24,531 nt of DNA from Pseudomonadota bacterium (GTDB lineage: Bacteria; Desulfobacterota; Desulfovibrionia; Desulfovibrionales; Desulfomicrobiaceae), in NCBI GenBank assembly GCA_023393525.1, contig JAEWKZ010000047.1, positions 1 to 24,531 of the forward strand, read 5' to 3'. The notes beneath the pieces are model-generated. The model ran no database searches and had not been told where the DNA came from. It saw only the letters and a list, made by a program, of their open reading frames with translations. Positions 7,738 through 14,664 of the stretch are shown one piece after another (positions within the stretch are counted from its first letter, which is position 1; each line of letters starts with the position of its first letter). The translations under genes and the position numbers were made by a program.

Positions 7738-8557
7738 GGCGGCCTCCCAGGTTGGGGATGAGGACGGAAAGCAGGGAACCCAGAGCTTCCGCGGATGCGT
7801 TGGCCTGGCGCAGGATCTCCTCGTGGGAGGTGGCGGCCATGCAGTCGGGGAGGTTCTTGTTGGTCAGGCAGGAGATGCCCAGCACCTTCACGCCCATGTG
7901 GTGGGCGGCGATGGCCTCGGGCACCGTGGACATGCCGATGGCGTCGGCCCCCATGATGCGGTACATGCGCGTTTCGGCCGGAGTTTCAAGGCTGGGGCCC
8001 GCCACCGCCACGTAGACGCCCTGTTCCAGGCGCTGTCCGCAACGCATGGCGGCCTGCATGGCCTGCTCGCGCAGTTCGGGGCAGTAGACCTGGGACATGT
8101 CCGGAAATCTGGGCCCCCAGGCCTCGATGTTGGGGCCGGTCAGGGGATTGTGGCCGGTCATGTTGATGTGGTCGGTCAGCAGCATGAGTCCGCCGGTGGC
8201 GAAAAGGGGATTGATGGCCCCGGCGGCGTTGGTCAGGATCAGGTTGCGGGCTCCGAGCAGCCCCAGACAGACGACGGGCAGCGTCACTTCCTGTGGCCGG
8301 TAGCCTTCGTACAGATGGAAGCGTCCGGAAAAGACGAAGACCGGCGCGCCCTTGATGTCGGCCACAAGCAGCGCTCCGGCGTGTCCTTGCACGGTGGAGA
8401 CCGGAAATCCGGGGATGTCCGCGTAGGGAATGCTCTGTTTTATGGCGCCGGGTTCGATCCATTTTCCCAGTCCGCTGCCGAGGACCAGGGCTGTTTCGGG
8501 GAGACGGGGGCAGTTTTTCCTGATCCATTCGGCGGCGGCTTCGGCTCTTTTTTGCAT
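7730..8557 (-). CDS. punA: Purine nucleoside phosphorylase (trimeric class)
   Basis: This 275-residue enzyme cleaves purine nucleosides with phosphate to a free base and (deoxy)ribose-1-phosphate in purine salvage. Family signatures seen: LVLGSGLGKW (phosphate loop), GRFHLYEGY, NAAGAINPLF, AVAGPSLETPAETRM, GADAIGMSTVPE, and CLTNKN, whose Asn is the purine-contacting residue in classical PNPs. Methylthioadenosine phosphorylases differ at that position, which favours PNP. The ATG at 8557 gives the normal family length. An upstream in-frame start at 8644 would add 29 residues without family resemblance. AAGGA lies about 11 nt before the chosen ATG, and a GTG at 8566 is a less likely alternative. 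The downstream overlapping gene encodes the HEAT/receiver protein. Confidence 0.92.
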   Translation of the reverse strand: MQKRAEAAAEWIRKNCPRLPETALVLGSGLGKWIEPGAIKQSIPYADIPGFPVSTVQGHAGALLVADIKGAPVFVFSGRFHLYEGYRPQEVTLPVVCLGLLGARNLILTNAAGAINPLFATGGLMLLTDHINMTGHNPLTGPNIEAWGPRFPDMSQVYCPELREQAMQAAMRCGQRLEQGVYVAVAGPSLETPAETRMYRIMGADAIGMSTVPEAIAAHHMGVKVLGISCLTNKNLPDCMAATSHEEILRQANASAEALGSLLSVLIPNLGGRHG

Positions 8558-8641
8558 ATCGGACACTTTCCTTGCGTGTTTGGGACGAGCGCGTCCGTTC
8601 GTAATCTGGACAGCGCTCCGATCGCTGTTATACGGTTGTCG

Positions 8642-8654
8642 CAAGCCTGGCTTG
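8642..8654. promoter_or_regulatory. Perfect 13-bp palindrome in the divergent promoter region
   Basis: CAAGCC-T-GGCTTG is a perfect 6-1-6 inverted repeat in the 333-bp gap between the divergent phosphorylase and biotin carboxylase genes. Its size and position fit an operator, but no bound regulator can be named. A nearby TATAAC on the minus strand (about 8627-8632) could be part of the phosphorylase promoter, though without a good -35 box. Confidence 0.3.
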
Positions 8655-8790
8655 TCTTCTTCGCAAAAGGCGGTCAGACGCGGGAGAAACCGGGCTTATA
8701 TTTCATCTTTCTTGCGGATTGTTTCGCTTTTGGCAAGGATTCCGACGCGGTTATTTCTTTTTCCGGTCGGTCGGGTCCGGCCCGGCGGGC

Positions 8791-8817
8791 TTGCCCCGAT
8801 GCGATTAAGGATATAAG
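8791..8817 (+). promoter_or_regulatory. Possible sigma-70 promoter for the biotin carboxylase gene
   Basis: TTGCCC (8791-8796) and TATAAG (8812-8817) match the -35 and -10 consensus at 4/6 and 5/6 positions, with a short 15-bp spacer. The start codon is at 8891. This is the best match seen in the gap, but the short spacer makes it uncertain. The rest of the gap (8558-8790) shows no gene I can support. Confidence 0.35.
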
Positions 8818-8890
8818 CGGGTCCGGCTTTATGAAGGAAATTCTTTTTTTAAACGCCCAACAGCTCAGCAAAGGAAAGGCTCTTTTAGAC

Positions 8891-10321
8891 ATGAAGAACC
8901 CCATCGAATCCAAGAAACATAAGATACTCATCGCCAACCGGGGTGAGATCGCCATCCGCATCATGCAGGCCTGCCGCAAGCTGGGCCATGCGTTCGTGGC
9001 GCTTTTCACCGAGCCCGACAGGCACAGCGAACACTGTGTCCTGGCGCGCAAGCTTGGCGGGGAGGACTCCCTGTACCGGGTCAGCTCCTATCTCGACGCC
9101 AATGAAATCTTCGCCGTGGCCGACCAGGCCGGAGCCACGGCCATCCATCCCGGGTACGGCTTTTTCGCCGAGGATTACCGCTTCGCCCGTCGCGTGGCCC
9201 AGCGCGAGCGCAAGCTCATTTTCATAGGGCCCTCCTGGCAGGTCATCCGCGAACTGGGCGACAAGATCAACACCAAGCGCCTGGCCCGCAAGCTCGGCGT
9301 GCCCACCGTGCCCGGCTCGGACAAGCCCGTGACCGACGACCTCGAAGCCGAGCACATCGCCAGATCCCTGTTCGATTTCCAGAAAGAACAGGGCGTGGGC
9401 AACCCCGTGATCCTGATCAAGGCTTCGGCCGGAGGCGGGGGCATGGGCATCGAGGAAGTGGACGACCTGGACAAGTTCCGCAGCACCCTGCGGCGTATCA
9501 AGAACTACGCCAAGCGCCAGTTTCGCGACGAGGGCGTGCTCATCGAGCAGCGCATCTTCGATTTCAATCATCTGGAAGTGCAGGTCGTGTCCGACCGCAC
9601 GGGCCAGAACCCTGTCCATTTCGGTACCCGCAACTGCTCGGTGCAGTCCCCCGGGCACCAGAAGCGCATCGAGGTCGCGCCCGGATTCGACCCGTCCTCC
9701 CTGCGCTATGCCTTCGACGCCAAAAAGGTGCTCGAAGACATCACCGAATACTCCCTGCGCATGGCCCGCGAAGCCGGCTACGACAACGTCGGCACCTGGG
9801 AATGGATCGTCAGTCCCACGGGCCAGCCGTTCCTGATGGAGGTCAACACCCGCATCCAGGTCGAGAACGGGGTTTCGGCCCGCATCGCGGCCATCAAGGG
9901 CAAGGGCGACGTGGACCTCATCGCGGAGCAGATCCGCGTGGGCCTGGGCGCGCCGCTGGGCTACACCCAGAAGGACATCACCCTGGACGGCGTGGGCATC
10001 GAATACCGCATCATCGCCGAAGACACGGACAACAAGTTCGCCCCCTGGGTGGGCCGCATCACCTCCTTCGACTGGCCGAAGCAGGATTGGCTCAAGCTGC
10101 ACAGCCAGGTGCCGACCGACCGGGAGTATGAAATCCCGACGGATTTCGACCCCAACCTGGCTCTGGCCATCATCTGGGGCAAGGATCTGGCGGAGGCCAA
10201 GGCCCGAGGCATCGAGTTTCTTGATTCCCTGATCTTGCAGGGCGAGAACGCGTCCGGCGAGACGCTGAAGTCCAACGTCGCATTCCTGAAGCGCAAGACA
10301 GAGGGCATTCTGGTTTTCTAG
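8891..10321 (+). CDS. Divergent biotin carboxylase (AccC-like) of an acyl-CoA carboxylase
   Basis: This 476-residue ATP-grasp protein is related to AccC, which carboxylates biotin on a carrier protein using ATP and bicarbonate. Seen: N-terminal KILIANRGEIAIRIM, HPGYGFFAED, GDKINTKRLARKLGVP, glycine loop KASAGGGGMG (177-186), CSVQSPGHQK, catalytic segment MEVNTRIQVEN with E317, N319, R321, Q323 and E325, and IEYRIIAED, the equivalent of E. coli IECRINAED. Differences from E. coli AccC include Met185 where Arg or Lys is usual in the glycine loop, CSVQSPGHQK in place of CSMQRRHQK, and QVEN in place of QVEH. Despite these, the catalytic residues are kept. The ATG at 8891 removes a long upstream frame that is antisense to the phosphorylase gene. 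AAAGG is 11 nt upstream. The downstream carboxyltransferase and carrier-like genes suggest one enzyme. Confidence 0.85.
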   Translation: MKNPIESKKHKILIANRGEIAIRIMQACRKLGHAFVALFTEPDRHSEHCVLARKLGGEDSLYRVSSYLDANEIFAVADQAGATAIHPGYGFFAEDYRFARRVAQRERKLIFIGPSWQVIRELGDKINTKRLARKLGVPTVPGSDKPVTDDLEAEHIARSLFDFQKEQGVGNPVILIKASAGGGGMGIEEVDDLDKFRSTLRRIKNYAKRQFRDEGVLIEQRIFDFNHLEVQVVSDRTGQNPVHFGTRNCSVQSPGHQKRIEVAPGFDPSSLRYAFDAKKVLEDITEYSLRMAREAGYDNVGTWEWIVSPTGQPFLMEVNTRIQVENGVSARIAAIKGKGDVDLIAEQIRVGLGAPLGYTQKDITLDGVGIEYRIIAEDTDNKFAPWVGRITSFDWPKQDWLKLHSQVPTDREYEIPTDFDPNLALAIIWGKDLAEAKARGIEFLDSLILQGENASGETLKSNVAFLKRKTEGILVF

Positions 10322-10420
10322 CATGTCCTTCGGCTCCGGGAACACTTCCGCGCCGAGTATTGATTAAGCGCTCAAGCTACGCCGGGGAAACCGGCATGAA
10401 AGTGAATAATGACCAATGTT

Positions 10421-10560
10421 CAGGCTGTTCAAAAATGGTGGGATGCGAGAAATAAAGAAAATCCAAAGCCGAAGCGTACGTGTGCCCGCAAGGGTATCAG
10501 CATGCGCGAGTGTCTGGATTTTCTCAGTGACGAAGCTGACCGTCCTTTGAGGACAGCCTG
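10421..10560. repeat. Palindromic intergenic element, copy 1
   Basis: This 140-bp element has perfect 8-bp inverted ends (CAGGCTGT 10421-10428, ACAGCCTG 10553-10560) and an inner perfect 9-bp pair (GAAAATCCA 10457-10465, TGGATTTTC 10514-10522). It occupies most of the gap between the biotin carboxylase and carboxyltransferase genes. Positions 10427-10446 match the reverse complement of 12935-12954 in copy 2 at 19 of 20 bases. Upstream of it, 10322-10420 holds only a small stem (GCCGG 10381-10385 with CCGGC 10391-10395) and no gene. Confidence 0.65.
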
Positions 10561-10594
10561 ATAACCCAAGCCTGCGAGGCAATCGCTCACTCTT

Positions 10595-12835
10595 ATGGAT
10601 ATCGAAAAACGCATACAAGAACTTCGGGACCGCCTGAAATACATTCTGGACATCTTCGGGCCCGATGAAAATACCAATGTCATCATGCTTGAGGCCAAGC
10701 TCGGCGAATACGTCGCCCGCGAGCCCGGCCTGCCCAAGCAGGAAGCCATCCGGCAGCTGGAAACCCTGGAGGAGCTGTTCAGGTTCCTGGAGAAGAAGCT
10801 CGAACGCGAGCTGACCCCCATGAACAAGGTGCGCATCGTGCGCCACCCCCAGCGCATCTGCCTGAAAGACATCCTCGAGAACGTCTACGACAACTACACC
10901 GAGATCGGCGGCCAGGACGATTACAGCATCGACCCCAGCATGCTCATCGCCCGGGCCTACATCACCCGCAGACGCGGCAAGAAGGTCCACAACCAGGCCG
11001 TCATGGTCATCGGCCAGGAGAAGGGGCACGGCCAGGAGTTCCGCAACGGCGGCTCGGTCAAGCCCTGGGGCAACGCCAAGGCCTTGCACTACATGAAGGT
11101 CGCCGAGACCGAGAACATCCCGATCCATACCTACATTTTCACGCCGGGTTCCTATCCCATCGAGGACTACCCCGGAGCGGCGCAGCAGATCGCCAAGAAC
11201 CTCTACGAAATGGCCGGGCTCAAAGTGCCCGTGGTGGCCGTCATCTCCGAGGGCGGTTCCGGCGGGGCCGAGGCCATCGGCCTGGCCGACACGCGCATCA
11301 TGATGTCGCACGGCTACTACTCGGTCATCTCCCCCGAAGGCGCCGCCGCCATCGAAGGCCGCCTGCGCGGCGGGCAGCGGGCCGAGCCCCGGCTCATTGA
11401 GCACTGTGCCAAGCAGCTCAGGATGACCGCCGACGACAACCGCGCCATGGGCTTCGTGGACTGGAAGATCAACGAGCCCGAGCTTGGCGCCAGGCCCGAG
11501 CACTACGACTTCTTCCGCAAGCTGCGCAAATCGGTGATCTCCTCCACCGACGAGATCGTCCTGAACGTCCGGGGCATGCGCCTTTTCCGGTCGTTCGCCC
11601 TGCGCCGGCACAAGGGCGCGGACGTGTACGTGCGCTGGAGCCTCGACAGCCGGGCCAAGGAGCGCCTGCTCTGGACCCGCTACATGAAATACCGCCGCAT
11701 GGCCCAGGACGCCTATCTGGACAAGCGGCACTGGTTCAGCCGGGGCAGTGAATGGACCAGCGAGTTCTTTTCCTCCCTGTACTCCTATTTCCGCTACGAC
11801 CTTTTCGGCAAGCAGCACAAGAAGGTCACGGAACTGGCCGAGGACATGCACGCCGAGATGCAGGTCGTGGTCGGGCGCTCCTCCAGGTACTGGAAGAACA
11901 TCATGTCCAGGCTGTCCTTCGGCAAGGACAAGAAGGACGTGGACAAGGCCGGGCTGACTTCGCTCTCCGCCTGGGACGACGGCGCGCAGAACAGCGGCAA
12001 GTGGCAGTACGTGAGCCCCCAGGCCAAATCCGATCGGGCCGTGATCTGCCCCAACACCGCCGTGCATGGCTGTCTCGATCAGTGGGCCCCGGACCTTTTC
12101 GGCGAATGGGCCGGGGTGTGCAGCTTCTGCGGGCACCACTTTCCCATGGAATACCAGTGGTATCTGCACAACATCTTTGATCCGGGTTCCATCTACGAGG
12201 TCTTTGGCGAGATCGAGTCCACCAACCCCCTCAAGTTCGACGGATTCGACCTCAAACTCGACGAGGCCAAACGCAAGACCGGCCACAAATGCGGCTGCAT
12301 GACCTTCGAGGCCCGCATCGAGGGCACCTCGGTCATGGTCGCCATGTTCATGGGCGCGTTCCGCGGCGGCAGCGTGGGCGCGGCAGAAGGCGAGAAGTTC
12401 ATCCGAGCCATGGAGCGGGCGCGCAAGAAGCAGCTGCCTTTCCTGTCCTATGTGCACGGCACGGCAGGCATCCGCATCCAGGAAGGCGTGAACGGCGTCA
12501 TCCAGATGCCCCGCTGCACCATGGCCGTGCGCCGCTACACCGAAGCGGGCGGTTTGTACCTGGTGCTCTACGACACCAATTCCTACGCCGGTCCGGTGGC
12601 CAGCTTCCTGGGGTGCTCGCCGTACCAGTTCGCGGTCAGGTCGGCCAATATCGGTTTCGCCGGCCCCGGGGTCATCAAGGAGACCACGGGCATGGATATC
12701 CCGCCCAACTACCACAACGCCTATCAGGCGCTGTCTCGCGGACATATCCAGGGCATCTGGGATCGCCGGGAAATCCGGGGCAACCTGGTCCAGTCCCTGC
12801 AGACCATGGGTGGCCGCAACCTTTATTACCGTTAG
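10595..12835 (+). CDS. Fused acyl-CoA carboxylase carboxyltransferase (AccA-like then AccD-like)
   Basis: This 746-residue protein carries both carboxyltransferase halves, which move the carboxyl group from biotin to acyl-CoA. Residues about 90-310 resemble AccA: MVIGQEKGHG, FTPGSYPIEDYPGAAQ, EGGSGGAEAIGLAD, YYSVISPEGAA. Residues about 480-740 resemble AccD: a zinc-ribbon-like set C485, C493, C509, C512, then MGAFRGGSVG, GTAGIRIQEG and NIGFAGPGVIKETTG. The ribbon spacing is C-x7-C-x15-C-x2-C against the usual x2-x15-x2. A linker of about 150 residues (330-480) matches nothing I know. The alpha-before-beta order is reversed compared with common single-chain forms. The start is weakly supported: GAGG is 15 nt upstream of the ATG. 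Substrate is probably acetyl-CoA (inference). A palindromic element lies on each side of the gene. Confidence 0.85.
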   Translation: MDIEKRIQELRDRLKYILDIFGPDENTNVIMLEAKLGEYVAREPGLPKQEAIRQLETLEELFRFLEKKLERELTPMNKVRIVRHPQRICLKDILENVYDNYTEIGGQDDYSIDPSMLIARAYITRRRGKKVHNQAVMVIGQEKGHGQEFRNGGSVKPWGNAKALHYMKVAETENIPIHTYIFTPGSYPIEDYPGAAQQIAKNLYEMAGLKVPVVAVISEGGSGGAEAIGLADTRIMMSHGYYSVISPEGAAAIEGRLRGGQRAEPRLIEHCAKQLRMTADDNRAMGFVDWKINEPELGARPEHYDFFRKLRKSVISSTDEIVLNVRGMRLFRSFALRRHKGADVYVRWSLDSRAKERLLWTRYMKYRRMAQDAYLDKRHWFSRGSEWTSEFFSSLYSYFRYDLFGKQHKKVTELAEDMHAEMQVVVGRSSRYWKNIMSRLSFGKDKKDVDKAGLTSLSAWDDGAQNSGKWQYVSPQAKSDRAVICPNTAVHGCLDQWAPDLFGEWAGVCSFCGHHFPMEYQWYLHNIFDPGSIYEVFGEIESTNPLKFDGFDLKLDEAKRKTGHKCGCMTFEARIEGTSVMVAMFMGAFRGGSVGAAEGEKFIRAMERARKKQLPFLSYVHGTAGIRIQEGVNGVIQMPRCTMAVRRYTEAGGLYLVLYDTNSYAGPVASFLGCSPYQFAVRSANIGFAGPGVIKETTGMDIPPNYHNAYQALSRGHIQGIWDRREIRGNLVQSLQTMGGRNLYYR

Positions 12836-12960
12836 CAGAACGTTGAAAAATGGCGATCTGCCGCGTCAGCGAAAAAATCCAGACCGCTTATGTATGCGCA
12901 ATACACTGCGCGTCCTGAATTTTTTCGCTTCCTTGCATCTCACCATTTTTGAACGCTCTG
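12836..12960. repeat. Palindromic intergenic element, copy 2
   Basis: This 125-bp near-palindrome starts at the base after the carboxyltransferase stop codon. The outer arms (12836-12861 and 12935-12960) agree at about 21 of 26 positions. Inner arms around AGCGAAAAAAT (from 12868) and ATTTTTTCGCTT (from 12919) also pair. The centre contains GCGC on both sides of a short loop. It is related to copy 1 and oppositely oriented. A transcript through it would fold into one long hairpin 37 nt ahead of the next start codon. Confidence 0.7.
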
Positions 12961-12996
12961 CGAATTTTGAATTTTTCAGTCAGTTAGGAGTCACCA

Positions 12997-13647
12997 GTGA
13001 TCGACGTTAAAGAATTGTTGCGGGAGCTGCGCGAGGAGCCTTACGAGAAGATCTCCATCCGGGCTCCCCATAGCGGAAAAGTGGAGTTCGTGGCCAAGGA
13101 GCCGGGAGTGCGGGTTGTCGGCCCCAGCGGCACCTGGAAGGAAGTGCCCGGAACCCTGTTGGCCAGGATGGAGCGCGAGAACGTCAAGAAACCCCTCTTC
13201 GCCCCCCAGAAGGGCGAGGTCATGTCCCTGGGCGAGGTTGGTGACGGTCAGTTCGTGCAGGCCGGTCAGGAGCTCATGACCATCCGCCACTACCTGACCC
13301 GCGAAGAGGTCATCGCCCGCATCCTGCGCCGCTCCCTGTCCTTGTTTCTGGCTCCGGAAAAAGGAAAATATTACTTTTTCCCCGACGTGGACATCAAGAT
13401 CAAGACCAAGGGCAGCCAGAGCGTGCACATCGAGGACGGGATGGAGCTTTTCATCCTTTCGCGCATGAAGCGCGAGACCTCCATCCGTTACAGCGGTCCG
13501 GCCGGCATCATCTACGCCGTGTATTTCGAGACCAACGACTCCGTGGACCGGGACAGCCCGCTCATCGGCGTCTGCCCCGAAGACCAGCTCGGCCAGATCC
13601 AGGAGGTCGTCAGCCGCGTGCAGAGCGACTGGGAGGAGAGAGACTGA
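12997..13647 (+). CDS. BCCP-like biotinyl/lipoyl-domain protein
   Basis: This 216-residue protein seems to contain two biotinyl/lipoyl-type hairpins. The first (about 20-92) ends in APQKGEVMSLGEVGDGQFVQ and AGQELMTI; at the place of the modified lysine it has MER, so it cannot be biotinylated there. The second (about 115-198) has SRMKRETSIRYSGPAG followed by DSVDRDSPLIGV; K158 aligns with the biotin lysine of the usual MKM motif, here MKR. The assignment as biotin carrier is inference from this pattern and from the position after the biotin carboxylase and carboxyltransferase genes. A structural or assembly subunit without biotin is the main alternative. The GTG start at 12997 is supported by AGGAG at 12986-12990, 6 nt upstream. 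The stop overlaps the next start by one base (TGATG). Confidence 0.65.
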   Translation: MIDVKELLRELREEPYEKISIRAPHSGKVEFVAKEPGVRVVGPSGTWKEVPGTLLARMERENVKKPLFAPQKGEVMSLGEVGDGQFVQAGQELMTIRHYLTREEVIARILRRSLSLFLAPEKGKYYFFPDVDIKIKTKGSQSVHIEDGMELFILSRMKRETSIRYSGPAGIIYAVYFETNDSVDRDSPLIGVCPEDQLGQIQEVVSRVQSDWEERD

Positions 13648-13997
13648 TGGGCAAGGTGCTGCAGGTCCGCGTGTATGCCTACACCTACGACGAGGCAGAG
13701 GTCCGCAAGACCTGGCCCCGGCTCTGGAGTCTGGCCTTCGAGGAGTCCAAGCCGGGATTTCCCTACGAGATGGCGGGGGTGCTTGAGCTTGTCAGGGCGC
13801 TTGATGACCTGTATCAGTTCGGAGTCGTGCCGGAGGCCGTCCGCACGGTTTTGGCCACGGGCCTGCCCGCGGTCGTGACGGCGGTGGCGGAGTTGCAGCG
13901 GCATCTTGCCGACTGGAACCCGCAGGCCGCCAACCAGGCCTCCGACCGCATCGAAGAGGGGCTTGGCGAGTTGGAAAAACGCGTGGCCAATCCATGA
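13647..13997 (+). CDS. Unrecognised 116-residue protein coupled to the BCCP-like gene
   Basis: I do not recognise this protein. It begins with a short beta-like segment (VLQVRVYAYTYDEAEV), then has a Trp-containing stretch (TWPRLWSLAFE), and the rest is mostly amphipathic helix with an acidic, Ala-rich C-terminus. There is no signal peptide, membrane segment or cysteine. The ATG overlaps the upstream TGA by one base and is served by GGAGGAGAG (13632-13640), so it is translationally coupled to the BCCP-like gene. The ssb gene follows 27 bp later. The coupling suggests a role connected with the carboxylase, but no function is visible. Confidence 0.75.
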   Translation: MGKVLQVRVYAYTYDEAEVRKTWPRLWSLAFEESKPGFPYEMAGVLELVRALDDLYQFGVVPEAVRTVLATGLPAVVTAVAELQRHLADWNPQAANQASDRIEEGLGELEKRVANP

Positions 13998-14024
13998 CCG
14001 CATCAACATACACGAGGAGACGAC

Positions 14025-14501
14025 ATGGCAGGTAGTCTGAACAAAGCAATCTTGATCGGCCGTTTGGGCCGTGATCCGGAGATGCGTTACACCCCGTCCG
14101 GGCAACCGGTGGCCAATTTTTCCATCGCCACGGATGAGACATACACGGGCAAGGACGGCCAGAAGGTCGAAAAGACCGAGTGGCACCGCATAGTTGTCTG
14201 GGGCAAGCAGGCGGAGTTCTGCGGAAATTATCTTTCCAAGGGCCGTCTGGTCTATATCGAGGGCAAGATCGAAACCCGCAAATGGACGGACAAGGACGGC
14301 GTGGAAAAGTACACCACCGAGATCAAGGCAGACCGTGTGGTCGGACTCGATTCCCGCCAGTCCGAAGGCGGCTACGCCCCGGCTCCTCAGCAGTACCAGA
14401 AGAACCAATCCGCACCCCAGGGCGCGGGCGCGAACTACGAAGACGACCTGGGCCCCGCGTTCCCGTCCGAAGCCAGTGGTATGGATGATGCGCCATTTTG
14501 A
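14025..14501 (+). CDS. ssb: Single-stranded DNA-binding protein
   Basis: This 158-residue protein has the bacterial SSB layout. The OB-fold spans residues 1 to about 110 (SLNKAILIGRLGRDPEMRYT, VANFSIATDE, TEWHRIVVWGKQAEFC, GRLVYIEGKIETRKW). A Pro/Gln/Gly-rich flexible linker follows, and the acidic C-terminal tail ends DDAPF, the segment that binds partner proteins (commonly DDDIPF). It coats single-stranded DNA in replication and repair. GAGGAG (14014-14019) is 5 nt before the ATG. It is the last gene before a strong terminator and may share a transcript with the carboxylase genes. Confidence 0.97.
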   Translation: MAGSLNKAILIGRLGRDPEMRYTPSGQPVANFSIATDETYTGKDGQKVEKTEWHRIVVWGKQAEFCGNYLSKGRLVYIEGKIETRKWTDKDGVEKYTTEIKADRVVGLDSRQSEGGYAPAPQQYQKNQSAPQGAGANYEDDLGPAFPSEASGMDDAPF

Positions 14502-14527
14502 GAGAGAACAGAATAAGGTTTGTCAAT

Positions 14528-14557
14528 AAGAGAAGGTTTCGGCCTTCTCTTTTTTTT
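14528..14557 (+). terminator. Intrinsic terminator after ssb
   Basis: AAGAGAAGG (14528-14536) pairs with CCTTCTCTT (14543-14551) around the loop TTTCGG, followed by an unbroken T run to 14557. It lies 26 bp after the ssb stop. Confidence 0.92.
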
Positions 14558-14651
14558 GGTCCTGGGGAATGATAGCCATGCGCATCGTTGGCTCACTTGT
14601 CCGGGATGCGTCGAGTCAGGGCGGAGCGGCCGCCGGCCACACATTCATCAG

Positions 14652-14657
14652 AAGGAG
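14652..14657 (+). promoter_or_regulatory. Ribosome-binding site that decides the oxidoreductase start
   Basis: AAGGAG lies 7 nt before the GTG at 14665. The upstream in-frame ATG at 14569 lies close behind the ssb terminator and lacks such a site, so the GTG is taken as the start. Confidence 0.7.
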
Positions 14658-14664
14658 TTCCCAA

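Noticed and set aside
6082..7761. 559-codon plus-strand open frame
   Set aside because: It is antisense to the HEAT/receiver gene, whose repeats and receiver motifs are clear.
7736..8890. In-frame upstream extension of the biotin carboxylase by about 385 codons
   Set aside because: The extension is antisense to the phosphorylase gene, carries no domain, and family similarity begins right after the ATG at 8891.
10366..10400. Possible sigma-28 promoter (TCAAG then CCGGCATGA)
   Set aside because: The -10 part matches the GCCGATAA consensus poorly at every allowed spacing, and no flagellar gene is near.
10364..12745. 793-codon minus-strand open frame
   Set aside because: It is antisense to the carboxyltransferase gene, has no recognisable domain, and has the same biased composition as other antisense frames here.
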